Positions 6,266-13,454 of a stretch of 13,454 nucleotides of DNA are shown here, in pieces. The position numbers and the translations under genes are program-made. The DNA comes from SIG673 sp964520875. GTDB taxonomy: Bacteria; Bacillota; Clostridia; Oscillospirales; CAG-272. Positions within the stretch are counted from its first letter, which is position 1; each line of letters starts with the position of its first letter. Under the pieces are notes generated by a model that saw nothing but the letters and a program-made list of their open reading frames with translations, ran no database searches and was not told where the DNA came from. The stretch is taken from assembly GCA_964520875.1 (NCBI GenBank), contig CAZFQJ010000033.1, forward strand, positions 1-13,454, read 5' to 3'.

Positions 6266-7216
6266 TTACTCCTCGTCCGCTTTAAGACTGAGGTTGAGTG
6301 ATTCAAGCTTCTGAATTACCTCTTCAAGCGACTTCTTTCCGAGGTTTCTTACCTTTATCATGTCCTCTGTGGTCTTATTGACGAGATCCTCTACCGTATC
6401 TATGCCCGCACGCTTCAAGCAGTTGAAGCTTCTTACGGACAGGTCAAGTTCCTCAATGGTCATCTCAAGAACTTTTTCCTTTATGGTCTCTTCACGTTCG
6501 ACCATTATCTCAGCATTAATCGCTTCATCGGAAAGATCCACGAATAATTTGAGATGCTCGTTGAGTATCTTGGCTGCAAGCGAAATCGCTTCCTTTGCCG
6601 ATATTACGCCGTTGGTCGTGATCTCCATCGTAAGCTTATCGTAGTCTACCATGTTTCCGACTCTCGTATTTTCTACCGAGTAGTTGACCTTGTATACAGG
6701 CGTGAATATCGAATCGGTATATATCAGTCCTATCTGCGCGGGGTTGTTCTGCTTGTTCTTTTCCTGAGAGACATATCCTCTGCCGTGGCCGAAAGTAAGC
6801 TCCATAAACAGGTGCGCATTTTCGCCTACGGTAGCGATAACGTGGTCCGGGTTAAGTATCTCTATATCGGAATCCTGAGCTATATCGCCCGCCGTCGCAG
6901 TACACGGACCGGTCACATCAAGCACAACGGTCTTATAACCGTCGCAGTTGAGCTTCGCCGTTATACCTTTGACATTCAGCACTATCTCGGTCACATCCTC
7001 TTTCACTCCGGGGACAGTGGAGATCTCATGGAGAACTCCGTCGATCTTTATACTTACTACCGCAACTCCGGAAAGAGAGCTGAGAAGTACTCTGCGAAGT
7101 GAGTTACCGAGCGTCGTTCCGTAACCTCTTTCGAGCGGTTCGACAACAAAAGTAGCGCTGCTTCCATCATCATTATGAATAATGGAACTTATATTTGGCT
7201 TTTCTATTTCTATCAT
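6266..7216 (-). CDS. rpoA: DNA-directed RNA polymerase subunit alpha
   Basis: A 316-residue alpha subunit of normal length. The N-terminal dimerisation domain has FVVEPLERGYGTTLGNSLRRVLLSS (23-47, the assembly region) and GVAVVSIKIDG (50-60). After a linker near 235-254, the C-terminal domain (about 255-310) carries VRSFNCLKRAGI (261-272) and VRNLGKKSLEEV (289-300), the helix-hairpin-helix surfaces that contact UP-element DNA and regulators; R262 corresponds to the DNA-contacting arginine R265 of E. coli. The GGAGGG Shine-Dalgarno is well placed. An 84-base gap separates it from rpsD, the longest within the operon, holding only a weak 6-bp stem (7247-7252 with 7265-7270). Confidence 0.98.
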   Translation of the reverse strand: MIEIEKPNISSIIHNDDGSSATFVVEPLERGYGTTLGNSLRRVLLSSLSGVAVVSIKIDGVLHEISTVPGVKEDVTEIVLNVKGITAKLNCDGYKTVVLDVTGPCTATAGDIAQDSDIEILNPDHVIATVGENAHLFMELTFGHGRGYVSQEKNKQNNPAQIGLIYTDSIFTPVYKVNYSVENTRVGNMVDYDKLTMEITTNGVISAKEAISLAAKILNEHLKLFVDLSDEAINAEIMVEREETIKEKVLEMTIEELDLSVRSFNCLKRAGIDTVEDLVNKTTEDMIKVRNLGKKSLEEVIQKLESLNLSLKADEE

Positions 7217-7300
7217 ATCACGTTACCCTCCTGTGTTAGTTTGTTAGTTGCGAACACCCTGATCCGCAACCGGTTAACAGTTTCCAGCCGGGGGTGGTTA

Positions 7301-7927
7301 TTACTTGGAGTACAATTCGACGATGAGCTGCTCCTCGAACGGGAAGTCGATGTCTTCTCTTGTGGGAAGCGTTTCAACAGTAGCCTTGACGGCTTCCTTG
7401 TCGACTACGAGCCACTTGGGAGCTATTCTCGAATCAAGTCCCTCTACGAGCTCCTTGATCTTTGCAGACGAACGGCTCTCCTCACGTACCGTAACCACAT
7501 CTCCTGCCTTAAGAAGCATAGAGGGTATAGTAGCCTTTTTGCCGTTTACTCTGAAATGTCCGTGGAGAACGAGCTGACGTGCTTCCTTACGGCTCTCCGC
7601 CATTCCCATTCTGTATACTACGTTATCAAATCTTCTCTCAAGAAGGATAAGGAGGTTATCACCGGTAACTCCCTCACAACGGTCAGCCTCTTTGAAATAA
7701 GATCTAAACTGTCCTTCCTGAAGTCCGTAGTATCTCTTTGCCTTCTGCTTCTCGCGAAGCTGCTTACCGTATTCCTTTACCTTTGCGTTCGCCGCGCCGT
7801 GCTGTCCGGGAGCGGAGGAACGATGCTCAAGCGAGCACTTACCGTTAAGACAACGGTCGCCCTTTAAAAAGAGCTTAGTCTTCTCTCTGCGACAAAGTCT
7901 GCAAGAGGGTCCTGTATATCTTGCCAT
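7301..7927 (-). CDS. rpsD: 30S ribosomal protein S4, zinc-binding (C+) form
   Basis: A 208-residue S4. The N-terminus MARYTGPSCRLCRREK carries C9 and C12, with C26 and C31 in DRCLNGKC, giving the four-cysteine zinc site of the C+ paralogue type; Bacillus subtilis has the cysteine-free type. The S4 RNA-binding domain spans about 95-155 (RRFDNVVYRMG, then HFRVNGK). S4 nucleates 16S rRNA 5'-domain assembly and represses its own synthesis in several bacteria. Its place between rpsK and rpoA is the order of many clostridia and of E. coli, unlike B. subtilis, where rpsD is elsewhere. Length and start are normal. Confidence 0.98.
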   Translation of the reverse strand: MARYTGPSCRLCRREKTKLFLKGDRCLNGKCSLEHRSSAPGQHGAANAKVKEYGKQLREKQKAKRYYGLQEGQFRSYFKEADRCEGVTGDNLLILLERRFDNVVYRMGMAESRKEARQLVLHGHFRVNGKKATIPSMLLKAGDVVTVREESRSSAKIKELVEGLDSRIAPKWLVVDKEAVKATVETLPTREDIDFPFEEQLIVELYSK

Positions 7928-7945
7928 TTCTTACTTACCTCCTTA

Positions 7946-8356
7946 TTAAACTCTTCTGCGCTTGGGAGGACGGCAACCGTTATGAGGAATAGGAGTTACG
8001 TCCTTTATCATCGTTATTTCAAGTCCTGCTGCGGCAAGTGCGCGTATAGCGCTCTCTCTGCCCGCTCCGGGACCCTTAACGTATACCTCTACGGTCTTCA
8101 TTCCGTGATCCATAGCTATCTTAGCCGCTGTTTCGGCTGCCGACTGTGCGGCAAAGGGGGTGGACTTTCTGGAACCCTTGAATCCGAGTTCTCCGGCGGA
8201 AGCCCAGGATATTGCGTTGCCCTGTACATCACTTATGGTGATTATAGTGTTGTTGAACGTTGCACGGATATGTGCTGCGCCCTTTTCAACATTTTTACGC
8301 TCGCGGCGCTTCTTGACTACTTTCTTAGCCGCGGTCTGTGTCGTTGCTTTTGCCAT
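7946..8356 (-). CDS. rpsK: 30S ribosomal protein S11
   Basis: A 136-residue S11: a basic N-terminal extension (about 1-22) with KKVVKKRRERKNVEKG, then AHIRATFNNTIITISDVQGN (28-47), FKGSRKSTPFAAQ (59-71) and the C-terminal TPIPHNGCRPPKRRRV. S11 forms part of the small-subunit platform next to the E-site mRNA channel. The IPHNG motif is where some bacteria carry a post-translational isoaspartate; here N and G are both present. Fifteen bases follow rpsM and eighteen precede rpsD. The start is supported by an AAGGGAGTG Shine-Dalgarno. Confidence 0.98.
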   Translation of the reverse strand: MAKATTQTAAKKVVKKRRERKNVEKGAAHIRATFNNTIITISDVQGNAISWASAGELGFKGSRKSTPFAAQSAAETAAKIAMDHGMKTVEVYVKGPGAGRESAIRALAAAGLEITMIKDVTPIPHNGCRPPKRRRV

Positions 8357-8371
8357 TCCCGATTCACTCCC

Positions 8372-8740
8372 TTACTTCTTCTTATTAGCGATAGTCTTTG
8401 CCGGTCCCTTACGGGTTCTGGCATTGGTCTTCGTGCGCTGTCCTCTTACCGGAAGACCTTTTCTGTGTCTGATTCCGCGGTAGCAGTTGATCTCAACCAT
8501 ACGCTTGATATCCATTGCTACGTCACGCTTAAGGTCACCCTCGACCTTGTAGTTCTCCTGTATCTCGTCACGAAGCTTCGCAACTTCGTCATCGGTCAGA
8601 TCCTTTGCTCTGGTATCGGGGTTGATACCGGTCTTTGCAAGGATATCGTTTGCGCTCTTTCTGCCGATTCCGTAGATATAGGTAAGGGCTATTTCGATCC
8701 TTTTTGAATTCGGAAGATCTACACCTGCTAAACGAGCCAT
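8372..8740 (-). CDS. rpsM: 30S ribosomal protein S13
   Basis: A 122-residue S13 starting MARLAGVDLPNSKRIEIALTY, with YGIGRKSANDIL (23-34, helix-two-turn-helix), and a C-terminal basic tail RHRKGLPVRGQRTKTNARTRKG (92-113) that reaches the P-site tRNA and subunit bridges. Length and start are normal. The Shine-Dalgarno GAAGGAGTG precedes the ATG, 19 bases after rpmJ. Confidence 0.98.
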   Translation of the reverse strand: MARLAGVDLPNSKRIEIALTYIYGIGRKSANDILAKTGINPDTRAKDLTDDEVAKLRDEIQENYKVEGDLKRDVAMDIKRMVEINCYRGIRHRKGLPVRGQRTKTNARTRKGPAKTIANKKK

Positions 8741-8759
8741 GCTGTTTACACTCCTTCTT

Positions 8760-8873
8760 TTAGCCTTGTCTTTGTTTGTGCTTCGGGTTCTCGCATATTA
8801 CCATTACGATACCCTTACGCTTGATTATTTTGCACTTATCGCAAATTTTCTTTACGGATGGTTTAACTTTCAT
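8760..8873 (-). CDS. rpmJ: 50S ribosomal protein L36
   Basis: A 37-residue product read directly from the minus strand: MKVKPSVKKICDKCKIIKRK, then GIVMVICENPKHKQRQG and a TAA stop. This is the whole L36. C11, C14, C27 and H32 form the zinc ribbon, so this is the zinc-binding form. It sits between infA (18 bases upstream) and rpsM (19 bases downstream), the expected place in the Firmicute alpha operon. Confidence 0.97.
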   Translation of the reverse strand: MKVKPSVKKICDKCKIIKRKGIVMVICENPKHKQRQG

Positions 8874-8891
8874 TTTTCTACCATTCCTTTC

Positions 8892-9110
8892 TTATTTTGC
8901 ACGCCATGTGATACGTCCCTTAGTGAGGTCGTAGACCGATACCTCAACCGTGACCTTATCACCGGGCAGAATCCAGATATAATTCATTCTTAACTTTCCC
9001 GATATGTGTGCGGTCACCATATGACCGTTGGGAAGCTTGACCTTGAAGGCGGCATTCGGAAGTGCTTCCACTACCGTTCCCTCAAATTCCATTACGTCGT
9101 CCTTAGCCAG
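8892..9110 (-). CDS. infA: Translation initiation factor IF-1, apparent CTG start
   Basis: A 72-residue product when read from the CTG at 9110-9108: (M)AKDDVMEFEGTVVEALPNA, then HISGKLRMNYIWILPGDKV and TKGRITWRAK. This is the OB-fold of IF-1, which occupies the 30S A site during initiation. The first in-frame ATG is at 9092; starting there would delete MAKDDV, part of the conserved family N-terminus (MAKDDVIEVEG in Bacillus, from memory), and would leave 66 residues. A strong GGAGGG (complement of 9117-9122) lies 6 bases before the CTG but 24 before the ATG, which decides for the CTG. An ATT immediately upstream of the CTG is in frame but too close to the Shine-Dalgarno. No ATG, GTG or TTG lies at the expected position. 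A base error (A to C) is the main alternative. Confidence 0.85.
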   Translation of the reverse strand: MAKDDVMEFEGTVVEALPNAAFKVKLPNGHMVTAHISGKLRMNYIWILPGDKVTVEVSVYDLTKGRITWRAK

Positions 9111-9136
9111 AATTATCCCTCCAAACCTTTATGATA

Positions 9137-9892
9137 TTAACCGTTTATTTCGGTAAGAAGTATCGGTCCGTCCTCTGTTATCGCAACGGTGTTCTCGTAA
9201 TGCGCGGACAATTTTCCGTCCGCGGTCTTTACCGTCCAACCGTCGCCGAGCACCTTTACCGCATACGTACCGACGTTGACCATAGGCTCTATTGCCAAGG
9301 TCATTCCGGCGCATAGCCTCGCGCCTCTTCCGGGATTTCCGTAGTTCGGAACCTCCGGATCTTCGTGAAGCTCGTGTCCCACACCGTGTCCGACATAGCT
9401 CCTCACTACCGAGAAGCCGCCGTTTACCGCATGTATTTCGATCGCTGAGCCTATATCGCCTATGCGATTTCCTATGACAGCCTGTTCCGCGCCCTTGTAA
9501 AAGCATTGTTTCGTCACTTCGATCAGCTTTTTCGCCTCCTCGGTGATGTTACCCACTCCGAAGGTCCTCGCCGCGTCTCCGTGAAAACCGCGGTAGAAAG
9601 CGCCAACGTCCACTTTGACTATATCACCCTCGCGAAGTATCCTCTTTTTGGAGGGTATTCCGTGAATGACTTCGTCGTTTATGCTTATGCAAGCACTTTC
9701 CGGGAATCCGCCGTATCCCAAAAAGGACGGCTTTGCTCCCTGCTTTTCGATATGCGCACGTACTATACTGTCAAGCTCATACGTGCTTACGCCTTCTTTT
9801 ATCGCTTCGCCCGCAAGATAAAGCGCCTCTCCGGTTATCCGTCCGGCTTCCTTCATCTTTTCGAGCTGCTCGCTGTTTTTCAGTTTTATCAT
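9137..9892 (-). CDS. map: Methionine aminopeptidase, type I
   Basis: A 251-residue enzyme that removes the initiator methionine from new proteins. The five metal ligands are visible as D95 (KVDVGA), D106 (HGDAAR), H169 (YVGHGVG), E202 (IEPM) and E233 (HYENT), each two lower than the E. coli positions (97, 108, 171, 204, 235); H77 (EVIHG) matches catalytic H79 and H176 matches H178. No N-terminal zinc-finger extension is present, so it is the short MetAP-Ia. The start is one base after the adk stop, with AAAAGG inside the adk end as ribosome site. In B. subtilis a small KOW-domain gene lies between map and infA; only 26 bases separate them here, so that gene is absent. Confidence 0.97.
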   Translation of the reverse strand: MIKLKNSEQLEKMKEAGRITGEALYLAGEAIKEGVSTYELDSIVRAHIEKQGAKPSFLGYGGFPESACISINDEVIHGIPSKKRILREGDIVKVDVGAFYRGFHGDAARTFGVGNITEEAKKLIEVTKQCFYKGAEQAVIGNRIGDIGSAIEIHAVNGGFSVVRSYVGHGVGHELHEDPEVPNYGNPGRGARLCAGMTLAIEPMVNVGTYAVKVLGDGWTVKTADGKLSAHYENTVAITEDGPILLTEING

Positions 9893-9893
9893 A

Positions 9894-10532
9894 TCAGTTG
9901 CCTTTTAACGCTTCAAGGGTAAGCCGCGTAGTATTCGCGACCTCCTCCTGACCAATGACAGTTCTGAGTTTTCCTCTCTTCGCGTAGAACGCTTCAAGAG
10001 GCTGGGTCTGCTCATGATAAACTTCAAGGCGTTGTCTTACGACCTCGCTCTTGTCGTCGTCACGAATCGCTACCGGCGTTTTGCACTCGGTACAAACCGC
10101 TTTTTCTCCGTCGCTCGCGGGCGGATTGTACGTTACGTGGTACGTCGCTCCGCATTTCGGGCAGTATCTTCTGCCCGCCGAACGTTCGACTATGACGTCG
10201 TCCGGAACGTAGATGTTAAGTACCGCGTCGATTTCCTCGCCCATTGCCTCAAGCGCTTCCGCTTGATTTACGGTCCTCGGGAAACCGTCAAGTATATATC
10301 CGCCGCTTACGCTTTTGAGTTTTTCTTTAACTATGCCGACTACGATGTCGTCGCTGAGCAGCTTTCCGCTCGCGATTATATCTTTCGCCGCAAGTCCCAC
10401 GGGAGTACCGTTAGCTATTGCCTCCCGTATCATGTTTCCCGTCGATATCGTCGGTATCCCGAGCTCACGGCTGACCGCCGCCGCCTGGGTTCCTTTTCCT
10501 GCGCCCGGGGCGCCTAAAAAGATTATCTTCAT
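9894..10532 (-). CDS. adk: Adenylate kinase, zinc-LID form
   Basis: A 212-residue kinase interconverting AMP + ATP and 2 ADP. The P-loop GAPGAGKGTQ (7-16) and the AMP-site LDGFPRT (81-87) are intact. The long LID domain (about 122-160) carries four cysteines, C124, C127, C147 and C150 (CPKC and CTEC), which form the structural zinc site; many Bacillus enzymes have Asp in the fourth place. The start at 10532 (MKIIFLGAPG) is chosen because the family begins 6-7 residues before the P-loop and a GAGG lies 6 bases upstream. An ATG at 10544 would add MRFS and has a poor ribosome site. It lies 34 bases after secY and one base before map. Confidence 0.97.
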   Translation of the reverse strand: MKIIFLGAPGAGKGTQAAAVSRELGIPTISTGNMIREAIANGTPVGLAAKDIIASGKLLSDDIVVGIVKEKLKSVSGGYILDGFPRTVNQAEALEAMGEEIDAVLNIYVPDDVIVERSAGRRYCPKCGATYHVTYNPPASDGEKAVCTECKTPVAIRDDDKSEVVRQRLEVYHEQTQPLEAFYAKRGKLRTVIGQEEVANTTRLTLEALKGN

Positions 10533-10566
10533 AGAAAACCTCATTTGTTTTCCGATGATCCGGCTA

Positions 10567-11856
10567 TCATTCAAGGAAGCCCTTGTAGTGACGCATGGTC
10601 ATCTGTGCCTCGATCTCTCTTGCGGTCTCAAGGATAACTCCGACAACTATAAGAAGCGAAGATCCGCCGAACGCTATCGAACCGAGCTGATTACCGAGAA
10701 TGATGTTTACTATAAGCGGTACGACCGCTATGACACCGAGGAAAAGCGCTCCGATAAGCGTAATCCTGTTAAGGATCTTCGTTATATAATCGGAGGTGGG
10801 CTTACCGGGACGGATACCCGGAATAAAGCCGCCGTTCTTCTTCAGGTTGTTCGCTACCTCGATAGGATTGAAGGAGATAAGAATGTAGAAGTAGGAGAAC
10901 AGTATGATGAGTATGAAGAACAGAATTACGTATACCCACGAATTATACGCGAAAACATCGAAGAACTTATCCCAAAATCCGCCGGACTTGGGGTTGACTA
11001 TCATTTCGATAGTGCTGGGAAGAGCTACTATGGAGTTCGCGAAGATTATGGGCATAACGCCGCTCATGTTGAGCTTTATCGGAAGAGTCGTGCTCTGTCC
11101 ACCGTACATCTTACGTCCGACGACCTTCTTTGCATACTGAACAGTCAAACGGCGTTCGCTGTTCGTGATATATACTACGAAAGTCACCATTGCAAGAGCC
11201 GCAAATCCGACGACCTCTACTATGACAAGGTTCCATGCGTCGGAAAGAGCGTAATTGACCAGGCTGACGACGCTTGACGCACCCGTTGCGACTATGTTTG
11301 CGAAAAGTATGATCGATATACCGTTTCCGATACCGTGATCATTGATCTTTTCAGCCAGCCACATGATGAGCGCGGCGCCCGCAGAGTAACAGAGAACTAT
11401 TACGAATCCTCCGAGAACGGTCTCGCCGAAGTCGGTAAGGAAGCCGTAGTTTCTCATGTACATATAGTAACCGAACGCGGTAAGAAGTCCGAGAAGAACG
11501 GTAACTACTCTGGTCCACTGAGTGAGTATCTTCTGACCCTCTTCGCCTCTCTTGGATATTCTCTCAAGAGCGGGAATAGCGATAGTCAGGAGCTGCATAA
11601 CGATCGACGCCGTAATGTACGGAGAGATCGATAATGCGAACAATGTTGCTTTTGAGAAAGCGTCTCCCGAAAGAATGTTCATATAAGCGAACAGGTTGCC
11701 GTCAGCTATGCTGAAGCTCGCTTCCATAGCTTCGTAATCCGTAAACGGAACGTGTACCGCCGCGCCTATGCGGTAAAGTACCACTATGAAGAGCGTGTAA
11801 AGGAGCTTACGACGCATCTCCGGGATAGCCCAAGCGTTTTTAAGTGATTTAAACAC
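10567..11856 (-). CDS. secY: Preprotein translocase subunit SecY
   Basis: A 429-residue membrane protein with ten predicted transmembrane segments, forming with SecE and SecG the protein-conducting channel. Visible are the plug and TM2 region (FALSISPYITASIVMQLL, about 73-90), the cytoplasmic loop ERISKRGEEGQKIL (about 98-111), the TM7-8 region GVMPIIFANSIVALP, and the SecA/ribosome-binding C5 loop GGFIPGIRPGKPTSDYI. Length fits Firmicute SecY. The start codon is GTG, directly after the rplO TAA with no gap, and its Shine-Dalgarno GAGGTGAT lies inside the last rplO codons, so translation is probably coupled to rplO. Confidence 0.98.
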   Translation of the reverse strand: MFKSLKNAWAIPEMRRKLLYTLFIVVLYRIGAAVHVPFTDYEAMEASFSIADGNLFAYMNILSGDAFSKATLFALSISPYITASIVMQLLTIAIPALERISKRGEEGQKILTQWTRVVTVLLGLLTAFGYYMYMRNYGFLTDFGETVLGGFVIVLCYSAGAALIMWLAEKINDHGIGNGISIILFANIVATGASSVVSLVNYALSDAWNLVIVEVVGFAALAMVTFVVYITNSERRLTVQYAKKVVGRKMYGGQSTTLPIKLNMSGVMPIIFANSIVALPSTIEMIVNPKSGGFWDKFFDVFAYNSWVYVILFFILIILFSYFYILISFNPIEVANNLKKNGGFIPGIRPGKPTSDYITKILNRITLIGALFLGVIAVVPLIVNIILGNQLGSIAFGGSSLLIVVGVILETAREIEAQMTMRHYKGFLE

Positions 11857-12297
11857 TTATATCACCTCTGCTTTCCCGCCGGCAGCTTCAATCTTTTCTT
11901 TCGCAGAAGCAGAGAAGATAGATGCCTTTACGGTAATCTTCTTGCTGATCTCACCGTCACCGAGAACCTTGAGACCGTCGTATGCTTTTCTTATTACACG
12001 GTCATTAAGCAGAGTTTCTATATCGATCACATCGCCATCCGCATACTTCTCAAGTGCTTTGACGTTGACAGTTGCGTAACGAACGGCGAATCTGTTTTTG
12101 AATCCTCTTTTAGGGAGTCTTCTGTAAAGCGGGTTCTGTCCGCCTTCGAATCCGGGACGAACTCCTCCGCCTGAACGGGCGTTCTGACCCTTATGTCCCT
12201 TACCCGCGGTCTTTCCGTTTCCGGATCCCGGGCCTCTACCCTTGCGCCAGGCGTTCTGTACAGAGCCTTCCGCAGGTGAAAGTTCATGGAGCTTCAT
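11857..12297 (-). CDS. rplO: 50S ribosomal protein L15
   Basis: A 146-residue L15. The N-terminal basic, glycine-rich extension (MKLHELSPAEGS, then KGRGPGSGNGKTAGKGHKGQ at 19-38 and GGVRPGFEGGQNPLYRRLPKRGF) penetrates the 23S rRNA. The globular part runs from about 70 to 146 and ends KIEAAGGKAEVI. Length and start are normal, with AAAGGAGGAAAA as ribosome site. Forty bases follow rpmD. Its last codons double as the secY ribosome-binding site. Confidence 0.98.
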   Translation of the reverse strand: MKLHELSPAEGSVQNAWRKGRGPGSGNGKTAGKGHKGQNARSGGGVRPGFEGGQNPLYRRLPKRGFKNRFAVRYATVNVKALEKYADGDVIDIETLLNDRVIRKAYDGLKVLGDGEISKKITVKASIFSASAKEKIEAAGGKAEVI

Positions 12298-12337
12298 TTG
12301 TTTTCCTCCTTTTATCCGATAATTATCTTGGTACTGC

Positions 12338-12505
12338 TTATTTCTCTACCTTTACAAGGTGGGAAACAGCTGCTACCTTACCCGCTACGGCAGCGTTTTC
12401 TTCTACCGTTACGGAATTTCCGGGGCGCTTAAGTCCGAGAGAAAGTACTGTTGCCTTCTGCTTGGGGCTTACGCCTATCAGACTTTTTACAAGTGTGATT
12501 TTCAT
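12338..12505 (-). CDS. rpmD: 50S ribosomal protein L30
   Basis: A 55-residue L30, the short bacterial form, starting MKITLVKSLIGVSPKQKATV with LGLKRPGNSV (27-36) and ending AAVSHLVKVEK. The frame is open further upstream inside rpsE, but the ATG at 12505 is preceded by AAGGAGGT with 7 bases spacing and matches the family start exactly. Thirteen bases follow rpsE. Confidence 0.97.
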   Translation of the reverse strand: MKITLVKSLIGVSPKQKATVLSLGLKRPGNSVTVEENAAVAGKVAAVSHLVKVEK

Positions 12506-12518
12506 TTGCGGTACCTCC

Positions 12519-13019
12519 TTACAGCTCTTCGACGTTAAGTCCGCGAAGCTGCGCGACCTCTTCTGCCGTGCGGAGAGCCTTAAGACCCTCGAACGTAGCC
12601 TTGACAACGTTGGTCACGTTGTTGGAACGAAGGCACTTGGTTCTGATGTTCTTTATGCCCGCAAGCTCGACTACTGCACGAACTGCGCCGCCGGCGATGA
12701 TTCCGGTTCCTTCCGGTGCCGGCTTAAGGAGAACCTTGCCCGCTCCGAATACTCCCGTTACCTCGTGGGGGATCGTGTCACCTACGAGAGATACTTCTAT
12801 CATGTTCTTCTTTGCGTCTTCGATAGCTTTACGCATAGCTTCCGGTACCTCGGCTGCTTTACCGAGTCCGTATCCTACGTGTCCGTTTCCGTCTCCGACT
12901 ATCATAAGAGCCGTGAAACGCATTATACGTCCGCCCTTAACGGTCTTAGAAACACGGTTTATCGCTACGTTTACTTCCTTTAAGTCCAAGGTTGACGCAT
13001 CTATTATCTTGTTTGCCAT
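12519..13019 (-). CDS. rpsE: 30S ribosomal protein S5
   Basis: A 166-residue S5. It shows INRVSKTVKGGRIMRFTALM (20-39, the dsRBD-like N-terminal domain, including the loop where spectinomycin-resistance changes fall), VGDGNGHVGYGLGKAAEVPEA (41-61), and GTGIIAGGAVRAVVELAG (about 103-120) in the second domain. S5 contributes to decoding accuracy and the mRNA entry site. No resistance-type deletion is seen in the VKGGR loop. It is 15 bases after rplR, with a GGAGG-type ribosome site. Confidence 0.98.
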   Translation of the reverse strand: MANKIIDASTLDLKEVNVAINRVSKTVKGGRIMRFTALMIVGDGNGHVGYGLGKAAEVPEAMRKAIEDAKKNMIEVSLVGDTIPHEVTGVFGAGKVLLKPAPEGTGIIAGGAVRAVVELAGIKNIRTKCLRSNNVTNVVKATFEGLKALRTAEEVAQLRGLNVEEL

Positions 13020-13034
13020 TATCTTCGCTCCTCC

Positions 13035-13394
13035 TTAGAACTTAAGTCCGCCCTCACGGGCGCCTTCGGCGAGTTCCTGTACACGTCCGTGATACACGTA
13101 TCCGCCTCTGTCAAATACTACCGTTTCGATACCCTTGGCAATAGCTCTTTCGGCTATTATCTTGCCTATCTCGCGTGCGGCTTCCTTGTTTCCGCCGTAG
13201 TTCTCGAAGCTCTTCTCGACGGTCGTTGCGCTTACGAGCGTTACGCCGTTTACGTCATCGATGATCTGGGCGGAGATGTTTGCGTTGGAACGGTAAACAC
13301 AAAGACGCGGACGCTCCGGTGTTCCGGATATCTTAGCTCTGACTCTCTTATGTCTCTGAAGTCTTGCTTTGTTTGTATCCTGTTTCGTTATCAT
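13035..13394 (-). CDS. rplR: 50S ribosomal protein L18
   Basis: A 119-residue L18: an N-terminal basic segment (KARLQRHKRVRAKISGT), then PERPRLCVYRSNANISAQII (26-45), and the C-terminal VVFDRGGYVYHGRVQELAEGAREGGL. It binds 5S rRNA with L5 and L25-type proteins in the central protuberance. The length is the usual 118-122. Seventeen bases follow rplF, with AAGGAGGG before the ATG. Confidence 0.98.
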   Translation of the reverse strand: MITKQDTNKARLQRHKRVRAKISGTPERPRLCVYRSNANISAQIIDDVNGVTLVSATTVEKSFENYGGNKEAAREIGKIIAERAIAKGIETVVFDRGGYVYHGRVQELAEGAREGGLKF

Positions 13395-13411
13395 CTGTCT
13401 ACCCTCCTTAA

Positions 13412-13454
13412 TTATTTACCGGCCTTACCGGCTTTGCGGCGTATACGCTCGCCT
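13412..13454 (-). CDS. rplF: 50S ribosomal protein L6, last 13 codons and stop
   Basis: The end of a minus-strand frame entering from the right edge reads GERIRRKAGKAGK and a TAA stop. This is the typical L6 C-terminus, and rplF is the gene expected directly upstream of rplR in the spc operon. Only the tail is in the window. Confidence 0.88.
   Translation of the reverse strand, partial: GERIRRKAGKAGK

Noticed and set aside
7247..7270. Small hairpin GTTGCG / CGCAAC in the rpsD-rpoA gap
   Set aside because: Only 6 bp with a 12-base loop and no T-tract; too weak to call an attenuator or processing site.
10315..11277. A 320-codon plus-strand open frame antisense to adk and secY
   Set aside because: It overlaps two certain genes on the opposite strand, is low in recognisable features, and is explained by codon bias of adk and secY.
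12506..12607. Upstream in-frame extension of rpmD to 12607
   Set aside because: It lies wholly inside rpsE; the ATG at 12505 has an ideal ribosome site and matches the L30 N-terminus.
1..13454. Mobile elements, CRISPR arrays, tRNA or rRNA genes, toxin-antitoxin or defence genes
   Set aside because: Searched by eye on both strands; no transposase, integrase, regularly spaced repeats or RNA-gene signatures are present. The window is chromosomal core with two unknown genes.

Overview
The window suggests a low-to-medium GC member of the Firmicutes, class Clostridia, probably a spore-former or a close relative of one. The evidence is a spoVG gene, a spc-alpha ribosomal operon with rpsD placed between rpsK and rpoA, a four-cysteine (zinc) form of ribosomal protein S4, and a MurC of the type I associate with clostridial families. 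I cannot name a genus from the sequence alone.

The left part (1 to about 5.8 kb) is a mixed set of housekeeping and accessory genes. On the minus strand lie the N-terminal part of an SDR oxidoreductase and spoVG. On the plus strand lie a 24-cysteine protein of unknown function, murC (peptidoglycan precursor synthesis), a two-lobed secreted lipoprotein of unknown function, and tcdA (t6A to ct6A tRNA modification), which overlaps the end of the lipoprotein gene by 4 bases. A minus-strand terminator follows spoVG. A 13-bp bidirectional terminator separates tcdA from the ribosomal operon, which runs towards it.

The right part (5.8 kb to the end) is one long minus-strand operon, in transcription order: rplF (last codons only), rplR, rpsE, rpmD, rplO, secY, adk, map, infA, rpmJ, rpsM, rpsK, rpsD, rpoA, rplQ. 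Gaps are 0 to 84 bases, most genes have a strong Shine-Dalgarno sequence, and no promoter or terminator is visible inside. It couples ribosomal proteins, the protein-export channel, N-terminal methionine removal, initiation factor 1 and the RNA polymerase alpha subunit.

No mobile element, CRISPR array, tRNA, rRNA or clear new multi-gene system was found. The points most worth a second look are: infA, whose family-conserved start is a CTG codon with a well-placed Shine-Dalgarno; the leader of the cysteine-rich gene, which can fold into two mutually exclusive hairpins plus a pseudoknot onto the ribosome-binding region; a 10-bp perfect inverted repeat bracketing the putative murC promoter; and the two unknown genes (the cysteine-rich protein and the lipoprotein).
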